From positions 833,669 to 897,668 of the forward strand of contig RQTK01000012.1 of the NCBI GenBank assembly GCA_003991915.1: a DNA stretch of 64,000 nucleotides. Direction: 5' to 3'. This DNA comes from Elysia chlorotica (lineage: Eukaryota; Mollusca; Gastropoda; Plakobranchidae). The position numbers and the translations under genes are program-made. Shown one piece after another: positions 38,490 through 49,318 of this stretch (its first letter is position 1; the number at the start of each line of letters is the position of its first letter). The notes beneath the pieces were generated by a model that saw only the letters and a program-made list of their open reading frames with translations, made no database searches and was not told where the DNA came from.

Positions 38490-40352
38490 TTCTATGATAA
38501 TAAACTGGTCAGGTGTAAATGTCTTATAACTGTACACAGTAATTTGATTTTTTTAAAATTCATTTTGCACCTCATGTAAAGTCTCTTGTGTCTTGTGACT
38601 TGGTCTGTTTCTGTTTGATTCATTATTATTATTATTGTTGTTATTGCTGTTGTTGTTGTTGTTGCTGTTGCTGTTGCTGTTGTTGTTGTTGTTGTGGTTG
38701 TTTTAATAATGTTTGTTGTATGTTGTTGCTTTTTGTTGATTTTTTTTCCTTTGTTTGTTGTTGTTTTTTGTTTTTGTAACTCCGTTTTCATTCATCCTCC
38801 CAGTTTCAACAAGGAAAAAATTCAAGTGCAAAGCAGAACTCTGCTGCAGCGAAACAAGTGAACACCTCTCTGGGTAACTGCCTGGCTGACTCCTGGCGAA
38901 ATCAACCTTGCATAGTCTGCACACAGAATCACACCCCATAACCACACGTGAACCAAAGTCCTGTGGTACTGAAGAGAAAAGCTAGATCTACTAAAAATAA
39001 TACCACACCTTTTTTATCCAAAACAAAATTATGCTGGCCAAATGTTTTGTAAGTCACGGAGATTGTGGTATGTAATTTCTTTCAGATATTTATGTCAACC
39101 AGTTCGTGACAAATTGGTCTTGGATGAATGCCAATTTAACCTCAATTAATGAATGTGAATAAAAGGTATGATTCTGGTTTGTTTTTGTTTTGTTTTGTAG
39201 TTTTTTTTAAGAATTTCCACCTACCTACTTTTACATACTAAATAATAAAGTGCGGGTTGAATTGATTTCCGAGCATACCTCACAGAAAGTATATTTGGAG
39301 AATGTGTATACTGCCAGCTAATGAAGTTAGTGTGGTAACATGTACAAGCTACCCCCCCCACCCACACACACACAACATAATTAAAAAAATAGTAAGATCA
39401 AGGAAGTAAGGATAAAAAGAAAGGTCAGAATGACGATTATGTAGTAGTGGTGACGTTTTAGTGAGTGTATTTGTGTGTTAGAGGTGGAGATAGACAGACA
39501 GACAGACAGAGAAAGTGAGGGGATGATTGAGGAGGCAGACAGACAGACAGAGTACAAGACATACACAGATGCAAAGACATTAAAAGATAGAGCTATGTTT
39601 TTTTAATGCAACATGAACAGACTGAAGAACTCGTCATCCAGTGTGAACACATTCTTTATGATTTTTTTTTTTCGTTGCTCCAATGAGTTTGAGGCCCGCC
39701 TGGCACCCATGCGAATCTTATTTGGCCTTCAAGCAGTCTATCAGTGTCGGCAAGTAGAGCATAAAATGCAGTCAGTGAAACTAACAAGGATGAAATCATT
39801 CTCCTCCATAAGGTTTCACCAACAATCTTCAGGTAAATAAGGGGATATAACCGGTTTGAAAAAATGGGAAGTACAAGAATTCTTTTTTTCTAACTTACCT
39901 CCCCTGCCTGCTTAATTCTATAACATCAAAATTACCCTAAGGAGTAATAACTCCAAATGTTAAGACAAGGAGAGTTTTACAACATACATACATATACTCA
40001 TCTCTTCAAGCATTCATTCATTCATTCATTCCTCCCTTTGTATTATTACTATATTTACTATTTGTTACATATATTATCAATATCGCTTAAAGCTGAACAT
40101 CCACAATTGACATTGTGTTTCAGAAACACATAAGGGTGGGATTGGTATGTTACCATATCACCAAGATTTGCAGACTTTGGAATTAGAAGGACAGTGCAGA
40201 AAAATTAGGGTCCAGGTCTTGATTTCAGAGTTCCGCTTACCCGCAGAAGATTATCATTGCGTTGACTTAATGCATTAAAAAAGGAAGTCTATAGCACAAT
40301 ATCATCAGCGATGGTTGATGCTTCACCAGTGAAGGAAGGTGTGTGTACTTAC
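38490..40352 (-). other. AT-rich unique DNA, probable CLASP intron
   Basis: Low-GC DNA with few repeats apart from a (TTG)n-like tract at about 38630-38700 and short (CAGA)n at 39493-39550. It continues directly from the donor at 40347-40352, so it is expected to be CLASP intron. A 19-nt microexon candidate with a perfect gtaagt donor is at 39899-39917 and fits the required phase, but its acceptor is weak. No recognisable TOG2 or serine-rich CLASP sequence was seen. Confidence 0.5.
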
Positions 40353-40423
40353 CAACATCAGCTGTGGGTAACATATTCCCTGATGCTTTTAATTCCTCAA
40401 ATTTTAAGTCCAATTGGTTTAAT
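40353..40423 (-). CDS. CLASP: CLASP exon, end of TOG1 and linker (71 nt)
   Basis: Too short to stand out as an open frame; found by following the splice phase. The minus strand shows a T-rich tract, acceptor gtgcacag, 71 nt, then a consensus donor gtaagt. Spliced to the previous exon it completes R and reads LNQLDLKFEELKASGNMLPT followed by ADV, leaving one base. This corresponds to the vertebrate CLASP stretch containing KFDEVQKSGNM right after TOG1. The exon is AT-rich at third positions, unlike the two exons at 41.9-42.8 kb. The next exon must start with two bases completing a G-initial codon; none was identified with confidence. Confidence 0.85.
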
Positions 40424-41494
40424 CTGTGCACACACAAAAAGAAAAAAAAATTTTTTTTTTAAAGTTCAATACATAATTATACATTAACATTACATATTTT
40501 CAACTTCTGATTTCACAAAGATTTTTCAACCTAGCTGCTATCTTTTTTTTTCTTCAGTTATGAATAATATGTCTATGCTTTTTAAAAACTATCTTTTTTT
40601 CAAGAAAGAGCTATTTTAACAAAGGGCTTCTTTTTTTCTTTTTGTTCTAAATAACAATTCTTTTAATATTTTGTTGCCATCAAATCAGTTTATATCAAAT
40701 GCAAATTTGATGTCAAACTATTATATTAATCAAATTAGTTTAGTCCAGACCTTTTTTAAAAGTTAGTTTACGTGACTTGAAAAAAAATGGTTTTAACCTA
40801 TACAAAATATTAGAACCATACTGTGTGGTAGTTGAAAAGCTTTTATCAAAAACACATAATTTAGCAGGAAATATTTGAATAGGGGTTTACGTCAGCCACA
40901 AAACTTAGGCGCAAAGAACTCAAATGGTTAGTAAACCGTGTGCCTTTTTTTAGCCTTTTAAAGTGAACAATTTTCAAGGCATTTCTGCTTGATGAACATC
41001 CTAAATGTGTTTTGAAAATGTGCAATAACTTTGTGCAAATTCTTATTCTTATTATTTAAGGGTTTCCAACCAAGGCTATCTATCTGTCAATTTATGTCTT
41101 GTTTTAGCACCCAGTAGATATCATAGTACAAAGCAAAGGCCTCTGAAGGTTGCTTTATTGTAATCAATCAATGAGTCGTTGAACACAAGTGTTAGGTCTG
41201 TATCGATTCAATGGTTTCACATTGCAGACTACTGGAGCCAAACTGATTATAGCCCCATGATTTTTCACAAACCTAAACCCCTTCAATGAATTGGTCTAAG
41301 CGGATTTCAGTACAAGTATGTTTTTATCATGGAAGAGAAGACATGCCAGCTGGACATTTCAAGTAATTCATACTTTGAACACACATCTCAACTGTGCAGT
41401 TCCGTTCACGTGTAACTATTTGCGAATAAATGTTGGTTGTTTTTCTTTAAAGTGCTCTGGTCTGGACCCGTCCCTCGACTAGGGTTTGAAAATT

Positions 41495-41650
41495 CTTGCA
41501 GGCAGCCACACAGAGACACAGGGATGTTACCAAACCGTCCGTCTCAGCCTGTCATGCGGCAACCAACCCAACAAGCAGGGATTGCAATCAGACGTCTATT
41601 TTTGGTCAGACACATACCAACTAGAAGCCCAGCAGTCTGTCAATGAAGCC
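41495..41650 (-). mobile_element. SINE copy in CLASP intron
   Basis: Plus strand has gccacacagagacacaggga, ccgtctcagcctgtcatgc and accaacccaacaagcaggg, the reverse complement of the family body. It is therefore in the same orientation as the gene. Confidence 0.5.
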
Positions 41651-41771
41651 AGCTTGATTATAAGGGGCCTGACTAGATATATGTATTTAAAGGTGATGGG
41701 AAATTTGGAAAATGGAAAAAAGACTGCCCCAATGCTGTAGTCTTAATCTGAATTCCTTCCTCCGAGAACTG

Positions 41772-41830
41772 CCTTTTTTTTTTGTTTCATGGATCTACGC
41801 AAAAGAGCAGAAGCTCAGAAATCCCCCTGA
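41772..41830 (+). pseudogene. LINE tail fragment inside a CLASP intron
   Basis: Diverged copy of the same ending: ttcatggatctacgcaaaag followed by agcagaagctcagaaatccc. Located in the 1465-bp CLASP intron, antisense to the gene. Confidence 0.45.
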
Positions 41831-41888
41831 CTCACCGAAAACATTATTTTAAAAGATCATAATTAGCATAGAAGAAAGAATGGCGTAC

Positions 41889-41983
41889 CTCTGCTGGGAC
41901 AGGCCTTTGCGCAAGTCTCGCCGAACTTTCTCTCCAACATGTCTGTAGATTTCCACCAGCGTGTTCACCGAGGATTCTCGCAC
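41889..41983 (-). CDS. CLASP: CLASP TOG1 exon (31 codons plus 2 nt)
   Basis: Minus-strand exon of 95 nt after an acceptor ttgtccag and before donor gtacgc. Phase 0 in, phase 2 out. It encodes VRESSVNTLVEIYRHVGEKV followed by RRDLRKGLSQQ and the first two bases of an arginine codon. The signature IYRHVGEKVR plus a basic DL-KG loop is close to invariant in CLASP TOG1 C-terminal helices, so this exon is the strongest single identifier of the gene. The arginine codon is completed by the first base of the exon at 40353-40423. Confidence 0.95.
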
Positions 41984-42653
41984 CTGGACAAACAAGGCAG
42001 GGGAGTGAAGAATGTTCACATTATAACAGGGTTTTCATTAATGTTTATTCTGGTATATATAATTAATACTTATAATAATTGTATGCTGGTTCTCACATTA
42101 TAGCAGAATACAGAGTTTTCATCAATGTTAACTTTGTCATACACATATAAAAACATATATACCAAGAGAACCAGAAGTTCTCAAAGCATAGCAGCACCTA
42201 GAGTCTTCCTTAATGTTTATTCCGTTATGCACCGTGAGTGTTCACATTATAGCAGCACACAGTTTTCATTGATGTTTTTCTTGCTAGAGGCATATATATA
42301 CCAAGTTCATAACAATACTTAATTTTAGGCTCTTTTCCGCAGTGGTCGAATGGTGTAATTTGTCACTTCTCAAAGTTTTGATGGAAACCATGACTCCACT
42401 GTTATGTTAAAGGTTTAACCTTTTCCCATCACATGATTTTAGGCCTATTCCTTGTGTGCACACTATTTTCAAAACATTCCAGAATTTTGATATGGTAAAA
42501 GGTGTGCAGATCAATACAAAAAGGTGATAGCACAAGAGCGTATCATCCCCCACAACATGTGTGCAGAGTGATGGGAAAAGGTTTAAAGGACCAAGAGTCT
42601 CTATGATAATGATACGACCGTGTAGACCGTGTAGACTGTGTAGACTGTGTTAC
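41984..42653 (-). other. CLASP: CLASP intron (670 bp)
   Basis: Bounded by donor gtaaca and acceptor ttgtccag. Contains a short tandem of tgtagaccg/tgtagactg units at 42620-42650 directly next to the donor; otherwise unique AT-rich sequence with several diverged repeats of a block containing attatagcag around 42090-42260. Confidence 0.8.
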
Positions 42654-42821
42654 CTGCGGGCTGGGGTCGTCCAGCAGCTGGCAGATGTCCGGCACGATCT
42701 TGGAGAGCAGCAGGCAGCGGGCGCCGTAGCGGTTGATGGTGCGCTGCAGGGTGACCAGCACGCCCTCCTTGACCAGCCACAGCTTGTGGTGGAACGCAGG
42801 GCCCAGCGGGTCAAACATGTA
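42654..42821 (-). CDS. CLASP: CLASP TOG1 exon (56 codons)
   Basis: The minus-strand exon is bounded by an acceptor (ggctcccag) and a donor (gtaaca), phase 0 at both ends, 56 codons. It starts YMFDPLGPAFHHKLWLVKEG and ends LSKIVPDICQLLDDPSPQ. This aligns with the vertebrate CLASP stretch around YVWDRMLGGFKHKN, a REG helix, then LSKIVPHICNLLGDPNSQ. The join from the preceding exon (ASTPQ then YMFD) reproduces the PQ-YxW/F junction seen in CLASP. Composition is GC-rich with strongly coding-like third positions, unlike the AT-rich introns on both sides. Within the gene it supplies the middle HEAT repeats of TOG1. Confidence 0.92.
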
Positions 42822-42884
42822 CTGGGAGCCAGAATACAGATATATATGTACAAGTATGTTATTGTTGCAGCCGATCTGGTTTGT

Positions 42885-43145
42885 TTGTTTGTTGCTTAGC
42901 GTCCAACCTCAGCACTATATAGGCAATATATATATAACTATATCCCAAGACTAACATCTGACAACTGCCACACAGAGACCGTGCTGGGATACCACGACTC
43001 GTCTCAGTTGGTCATATTATACTAACACAAACCCACCCAGTAGTCAGAAGGTGAGGACAAATACATTTTTTTTTTGACAGATCGTAGGTTTCAAACCAGG
43101 GACCGTTCGATCGAGACACACATGTTCTATCACTTGCCTCAGGTA
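42885..43145 (-). mobile_element. near full-length SINE in CLASP intron
   Basis: Plus strand runs from the family 3' end (cgtccaacctcagcactata) through cccaagactaacatctgaca and cacgactcgtctcagttggt, then an antisense tRNA-like head with tttcaaaccagggaccgttc. Same strand as CLASP transcription. Confidence 0.65.
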
Positions 43146-43379
43146 GGGCAATTAGCTTCTTCTGACAAAAACTTATTCAACATGGCTTATATTTAGATGA
43201 TTGCTATACTTTGCTTCAAATCAATAGTCTCTAAAACTCTTAATTAATATTGTACTGCTGTAATTTTTGTGATTTTTCTGCAAGACTATGAAAATTATAT
43301 TTTTCCTTAAGATCTACTGAAATTTTTGAACTGCTGTTTTTTTTATCATCCTTTCAAGTTGAAAACCAGACAAATCATG

Positions 43380-43421
43380 AGAGAGAGGTGGAGAGATAGA
43401 CATAGAGAAAGAGGTGGAGAA

Positions 43422-43474
<53 letters not shown>

Positions 43475-43502
43475 CAGAGAGAGAGAGACAGAGACAGAGA
43501 GC
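43380..43502 (-). repeat. imperfect (GA)n in CLASP intron
   Basis: Lies about 20 bp from the donor of the exon at 43524; on the gene's own strand it is a pyrimidine (CT)n tract. Confidence 0.95.
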
Positions 43503-43523
43503 AAGAACTATAAACCTATGTAC

Positions 43524-43706
43524 CTGGGGTGTGGAGGCAGGCATCATGAGCTTAAGCAGCAGCTGCTGGGCCATCTCTCTGACCTGATCCTTGCTGTCCC
43601 CCAGCCTGTCGATGACCGCCGGTAGCACTGTGGTCACATGGGGTTTGAACTGCTCACCCATCCGGTCAACCATCAGGCAGAGCACCTCCAGGCCATTCAG
43701 CGATAC
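43524..43706 (-). CDS. CLASP: CLASP TOG1 exon (61 codons)
   Basis: Internal coding exon of a CLIP-associating protein, which binds microtubule plus ends through TOG (HEAT-like) domains and slows catastrophe. The minus strand shows an acceptor ending in ccaccag, 61 codons without a stop, and a GT donor (gtacat) after the last codon; both ends are phase 0. The translation begins VSLNGLEVLCLMVDRMGEQF and contains IDRLGDSKDQVRE and LLLKLM, matching the CLASP first-TOG segment that in vertebrates reads like LLGLEILSAFVDRL, IDRLGDAKD and LLLKIMD. The acidic GDSKD turn and the following VRE helix are typical TOG features. It reads in phase into the exon at 42654-42821. Family assignment is firm; the choice between CLASP1 and CLASP2 is meaningless for an invertebrate single-copy gene. 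Confidence 0.9.
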
Positions 43707-43754
43707 CTGGTGGATGTAACAAACAGAGGTGTCAAGAGAGACATGTAGTTGTAG

Positions 43755-43915
43755 TTAAAGTTGGTTTAACGTCCAACATCAGCACTGCATAGGCTATATT
43801 GTGGACGGGCCCCAAGACTGACGTTTGACATGTTTATGTGTTGCCACACACGAGACACGGCAGGGATACCATGACTCGAGCCACGGACCTTTTGCGCCGG
43901 AAGTCGATGTTCAAG
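43755..43915 (-). mobile_element. SINE copy next to CLASP exon
   Basis: Starts ggtttaacgtccaacatcag only ~50 bp from the acceptor of the exon at 43706, then gctatattgtggacgggccc and cacacgagacacggcaggg. It ends near a degenerate head fragment (cggaccttttgcgccggaag). Confidence 0.65.
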
Positions 43916-44334
43916 ACAGGTGTTTATTTTATATGGGGTGGAGAGGGGATTACGGGCGAGATAGAATTCATGATGAGATGAAGGAAAAAAAGGTAAAAAT
44001 GGATGTAATACATGACGATTTGATATAGAATTTCAATTACGATGAACGATTGGACTGTAGACCTAAAAAATGGTCTGTTTTGATGACAAAATGGACAAAC
44101 AAAGAATAGAGTAACAACGTTTGGTTGATGAGAATAGAAGAGGTAGTGTGTATAAGGGATGACAAGTTATTCTTCTCATCTTCCTGGGAACAAAACACGC
44201 ATCTCCATCTAATAATTCTATTAGACATGCGAGGACCACAATCATGCACACTGCGGCTGGGGAGGTTACCTGGCCCGGCGTTGACAATCACAGATACATC
44301 GTGTTTGGGTCCTTGTGTGCATGTGTGTGCCTGT

Positions 44335-44644
44335 TCATCTCTCTCTCTTTCTCTCTCTCCCTGTTGTCTCTCTCTCTCACTCACTTTCTCTAGCTGTTGG
44401 CTCTCTCCCTCTCTCTCACTCTCTCTAGCTGTTGTCTCTCTCCCTGCTGTCTCTCTCCCTCTCTCTATCTCTCTCTAGCTGTTGTCTCTTTTTCCCTCTC
44501 TCTCTCCCTGCTGTCTCTCTCCCTCTCTCTATCTCTCCCTGCTGTTTCTCTCTCTCTCTCTCCCTGCTGTCTCTCTCTCTCTCTAACTGTTGTCTCTCTC
44601 TTACTCTCTCTCCCTGCTGTCTCTCTCACTCTCTCTAACTGTTG

Positions 44645-44708
<64 letters not shown>

Positions 44709-44738
44709 CCTCCCTGCTGTCTCTCTCTTTTGCTGTCT
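44335..44738 (+). repeat. structured CT-rich minisatellite
   Basis: (CT)n interrupted at fairly regular intervals by agctgttgtc, aactgttgtc or ccctgctgtc. About a dozen interruptions share the GCTGT/CTGTTGTC core. It is therefore a minisatellite built on (CT)n rather than a simple run. It ends in a pure (CT)n at about 44650-44705. Confidence 0.8.
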
Positions 44739-45365
44739 CTCAGATAAGCCAATCATAAAACACGGACACGTCATTTAAAATTACTAGACCGCAAAGATGA
44801 ACCGATCAGCCATGTGCGACTTCACGTGGTCCAAATAGAGGAATTAGAAAGTTAGTACTTCAAATAAAATCTTAGAGAGACAAAAAAAAAAAAAAACACC
44901 ACACACAAAATTGTCGTGCCGCCTTGGGCCTGAATTGAGTCGTTCACTTCGTTATACTCTGGTGGACTCGTGAAAAAAAAAATACAACCCGGATTATTTT
45001 GGAGGTGACCCCCCTACCAGAAACTAGAAATGCATCTTTTAAATATTTAGAATTCCGATTGTCCCTTGCCGTGTTTACTAAACCATTCCCAAGGCCAAAG
45101 GACTAACAAAGATTGAAAAGTCATGGGAAATAAAAAAAATAAATAAATAAATAAAAACACCTGTATTTATCCGAGGGTTACTTACAATTCTTGGTATTCA
45201 GACAAAAAATCGTTTATGGAATTACTATATTACTATCTGCCTCCCCGTCCATCCGCTTTACACCCCACTCCCTCCCTTCCGCCTTCTCTCTCCTCCTCGC
45301 TCTCCCTTTCTCCTTCTCAATCTATCTCTCTCCCTCTCTATCTATCTCTCTAGCAAAATTACTCC

Positions 45366-45520
<155 letters not shown>

Positions 45521-45536
45521 GTGCCTGGAAGCTTAC

Positions 45537-45614
45537 CGTGAGGTGTAGCAGAACCTTCGGCGACAAAGGCACCTCGGTGCTCTGGCGGTACAGCTCTTCC
45601 CTGATGGTGTACAT
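45537..45614 (-). CDS. possible alternative 5' coding exon upstream of CLASP
   Basis: On the minus strand an ATG opens 26 codons (MYTIREELYRQSTEVPLSPK then VLLHLT) directly followed by a consensus donor gtaagc at phase 0. The exon could therefore splice in frame to the CLASP exon at 43706. Codon use is coding-like (GC-rich third positions). It does not resemble the normal CLASP N-terminus, where about 60 residues including a WVNSSN-K motif precede VSLNG. Two readings remain: an alternative first exon giving a TOG1 lacking its first helices, or an exon of another gene. A cag acceptor lies 7 nt upstream of the ATG (ending at 45622), so it may also be internal. Confidence 0.4.
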
Positions 45615-47563
45615 GCTTATCCTGTGGAGTGGTCAGCCGTGCGCGGCACCAAACTCTCCGGGGACGTCTCAGGCTTCAGTTAGACGTGTGATTAATAATC
45701 CAGCAGCAATGGAATCACGTGACGGCCATTCAAACTGATGATCCCATCAACACAGTGTGCTAAAATTAACATCTCCATCCCTTTCAATAATCCTTAGTTC
45801 TGTTGTCAGTTTAGCGGCCAGAGGGGTTTAAACGACTAATCAGTGATAATATTATTCCTTGATCGCCATACAAATCGATGGTCACTATTTATTATACAGC
45901 ACGCCAAAACCCCAGTCTTCACGAGTTTTCACAAAGTCATCGCCTTCCTGCATTAAAGTAGCAATAATGCAAATATGAATGGTGATGTTACGTCCAATCC
46001 AACACCTGGTCGTTCTAAACACAGCATGATGGGTTGAGAGATGAACACATTAAGGTTGCAGCCAATAAGTTTTAAAATGAAGTCTTGCTGAATGAATTTA
46101 GCGGTCAGCTAGAATATACATCCAAGCGCGAATATTACATGTACCGTAATTAATAATCGTCACACAATCCACTGAACACTGAACTGAATGTAAGTATCTA
46201 ATTTATATAAAAACCGGTCCACATTGAATATAAATTATTGCTAATTTCAAACTCGCCAAATTAATGCTGCCTACTAGACTAACATTATCATGGGGTCCTC
46301 TACCTCACCGTACATTGCCGTTCTTGGCGTCATGGTTAGAGAGTATACACGGCTAGGACACACAAGTATGCTTGGTCTGTCAGTCCAAATGATGCATACA
46401 TTATGCGCCAGGACTGAGGGTGTATTGAGAGACTTCAAACACTGACACAACTAATACTTTGCGGAAAGAATGATCATGTGTTAATCTAGGTAATGGGTAA
46501 AGTGACCTAATAAAAACAATATCACTGCTGAGTCTTATGGACGCCCCCGATATCAACGCTTGGAATGAAAGGGCAAACTTGGTGGTCAAAATAACGACAA
46601 GCGAAAGGTTTATAAACAGAGGCCTACAAAAAAAAACTTTCTTTTGATTTGTTCCGTTGTCATAATTATTGTTATCTGTATAAGAGTATGGTAATATTTC
46701 TGGATCTGAGTCCGGTTTTTAGGTGAAATAGACTTTGAGCACTAGTAAATATGTTTCGTTTTGTTTTTTAAACAAGAAAACAGTAGCGTTAGTTTCGTGA
46801 CAGGTTTGTCACCGATAGCGTTATCCTGAGGCGCCCCAGACACGGTACACTGAGCTCTTGCTGCTTCGATCCCCACCAGCCAGTACACTAGACAGAGAGC
46901 CTAGCGCCTGCTAACACAGGCCTTGCTCACATTCCCCGCCAGTTCAGACCTGATAGAACTGGTGGATATCGAACTCTGTATCGACTGCCGTGATAACGGG
47001 ATCTCAGGAACCATGCAGAGCTAGGACTGCGCGCGTATAGAGACCAGCGCGCCATGCACGACACGAGCTTACACACAATAGATCACCCTTTTTTCTTTAA
47101 TAATTGTTTTCTATTTCCAACATTGCCTGTAAAGGAGGGATAGCGGACTGATACGAAAATGCATTAAAGGGAACGTATTGGTGTAGGTGAGATGGACATG
47201 TATGTGATCCATGGGAGCAGGTTCGCGGCCAAACTAAAAATTATGTTAGATGCATTTCTACAGTCTTTTTTAATTGATTGAGTTAGATTAAGAAGTACGG
47301 CTATAAATATTTGTTTTCAGAAAGCAACCACTAAACTGTAACAACAAAACCTTATGCCAATGTAAATTATAAATTGGACTATTCAACCAAAAGTACAGCT
47401 CTATAAGAATTATTAGTATCTGGATGATAAAATCGAAAGAATCAATAGTCCATATCACAGGGATATCGTGTTCAAAGCCGAAAAGAGGCAGGCATGGTCG
47501 ATGAAACAAAGGAAATAAGCATCGCAGTTCTGTAAGATTTGATATATTTACGCTGCTACTTAC

Positions 47564-47701
47564 GTTGATTTTTGCCATGCACAAAAATCCAAAAACGCCA
47601 TACAGGCGAAAACTGTATCCCCCCGCGTGCCCCAAAGTCCTTGTACTAACACAGCGCAGCGCATGAGGAAACATTCCACACAGTTGGTTGATTAACTTCA
47701 T
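47564..47701 (-). CDS. candidate first coding exon with strong donor
   Basis: Minus-strand ATG opens 46 codons (MKLINQLCGMFPHALRCVST, ending CMAKIN) followed immediately by the consensus donor gtaagt, phase 0. The peptide is basic and hydrophobic with no recognised domain. Because the donor is phase 0 and lies upstream of the CLASP exons on the same strand, it could in principle be a 5' exon of that gene, but nothing in the sequence proves a link. The open frame continues past the donor to 137 codons, so the alternative is a chance frame. Confidence 0.2.
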
Positions 47702-49254
47702 TAAGCGCTACACAACCAAACACATCGCTATTTATATTGCCCGTGCCCGCGGCATACCGTCTGTCACGCTTTGGGCGAAATGGAAAAACAATGGTCCTAG
47801 CGAGAACAGAAGACGCTCCGAAGGCTAGCGCCTCTTAAACCGACTTTCGCTCAACTCAAACTTTTCTTCCAAGGCCCTTATTCACAAGTTCCTGTAAGTC
47901 CTGAATAAACGAGACGCATGCAGTGCACAGAGCCACTGAAGTCGTTGCATCCTAAGCCGACTTTCCCTGTACACGAGACTTATCTTTCTGGGACTTCCTT
48001 TCTTTTAATTAATAATTTAGTCAGATAAAAGAACACATAAGTCGGTTTTCTGTATAAATCAATGTTTTCAATCAAGTCCCCCCGGAAATGACCTTCCGCA
48101 AGGTTGACTGTATCATGACAAGATGGGAGCGCGTTGTTGTGAGCAGGGCGAGGGTAACAGTCCAGGCTAGACGGGCTGCCTCAGACCCCTCATTTATCAA
48201 CTCGGGCAACAGTGACCACAATGAGTTCTCATTCCATTCTCCGCTTCGTGATACACCTACATAGTAACTTAGTTATACGCTTTGTACTCTGCACCTGAGG
48301 CCGCAAGCAGCACAAACGAAGGCTAGTCCATGCAAAGGGCCTCACAAAAACTGGATAGAGACCGGTTGTTTTTAATGTTGGGGGATTATTGAACCCCCCA
48401 TATGCATAACACTGACACTTAAATACGAATTCGGAATACAATTGGGCAAATTTTTTGACAGCATGTTATAATGACTGCTTTCAAATTTGCCTTTCCCAAC
48501 AGCAAGAAAATGAAAGAAGGCCATGGCAGTTCTTGCACATTTAAAGAATTATTTATTATCAAACGTCTACGTAATTTAGGGTTAACCCCAAGTTTGAGTC
48601 GGTGTCGGTGTAAAGTAACAGACCTGACGCCGAACACCCCGCGCTGAGGTTCCGTCGCTATATAGGATTGTTATTGAGATTAACGCTTTCTCCGACCAAA
48701 TATAAATATCAACATACATAGCTATAGGTGTGAACCATCCGATCCCATAGATCAATCGATTACATTCAGACTTCAACTGTCAAAACGTCAGCTCTCTTGT
48801 ATTATGCCCCATCTCTCATTTCTAAAATACTTCAGATTTAGAAGGTTGGTTGGTTGGTTGTTTGTTGTTGGTGTTGTTGTTGTTGTTCGTTGTTTTTTAT
48901 GACATTCGCTATTAATTACACAAATGAAGTGACGACAAACCGAGGTATTAAAGAACGGACCGTCTCTCCTCCTTAGCCCGCCACTTACGGGGGATTCCGG
49001 TATACCACTTCCCTGTCAGCCAACAATGCAGATCTATTTATTAATCCCCTGGACCCAGTCTGACCGTGGCTATCATGACTGTGGTAAAGTAGTGTACATG
49101 TATTATCCGGCCCGGAGACTCAAGCATCCCAGGTATGCCCATCTGGTCCAGAGGCGACGATTAGCGTCTTAGCCTAAAGCCCAGCCTTACCCTCAGACTG
49201 TCATAAAAGCCAGGTCTGCCAGAATGCGCATCTGGACATAAGGCGAGAGAAGCA

Positions 49255-49318
49255 CGGTTAGCTCAGGCGGCTCGTGAGCTGGACTGAAGAGAAGGAGGTC
49301 GTCGGTTCAAAACCCAAC
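49255..49318 (+). mobile_element. tRNA-like SINE head
   Basis: A box ggttagctcaggcgg at 49256-49270 and B box GGTTCAAAACC at 49304-49314, the correct spacing for a Pol III promoter. Shares ctgaagagaagg-ggtc with the head at 59790. Confidence 0.5.

Larger units (their letters stand above)
40424..41888 (-). other. CLASP: CLASP intron (1465 bp)
   Basis: AT-rich intron bounded by a consensus donor (gtacgc after 41889) and acceptor (gtgcacag before 40423). It contains a SINE copy (about 41495-41650) and a decayed LINE tail (41772-41830); otherwise no repeats longer than homopolymer runs. Confidence 0.8.
42822..43523 (-). other. CLASP: CLASP intron (702 bp) carrying a SINE
   Basis: Bounded by donor gtacat and acceptor ctcccag. 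A SINE of the window-wide family occupies about 42885-43145, and an imperfect (GA)n tract lies at 43380-43500, close to the donor at 43524. Confidence 0.8.

Noticed and set aside
39613..39840. Plus-strand 75-codon frame ending at a gtaaat donor-like site; the minus strand shows EENDFI, loosely like the CLASP EEDFIKAF motif
   Set aside because: The minus frame hits a stop soon after and needs an indel to align; no phase-compatible splice sites were found, so the similarity is probably chance.
47288..47563. Extension of the 47564-47701 frame to 137 codons
   Set aside because: A consensus gtaagt donor interrupts it and the remainder is AT-rich with no motif, so at most the first 46 codons are plausible.
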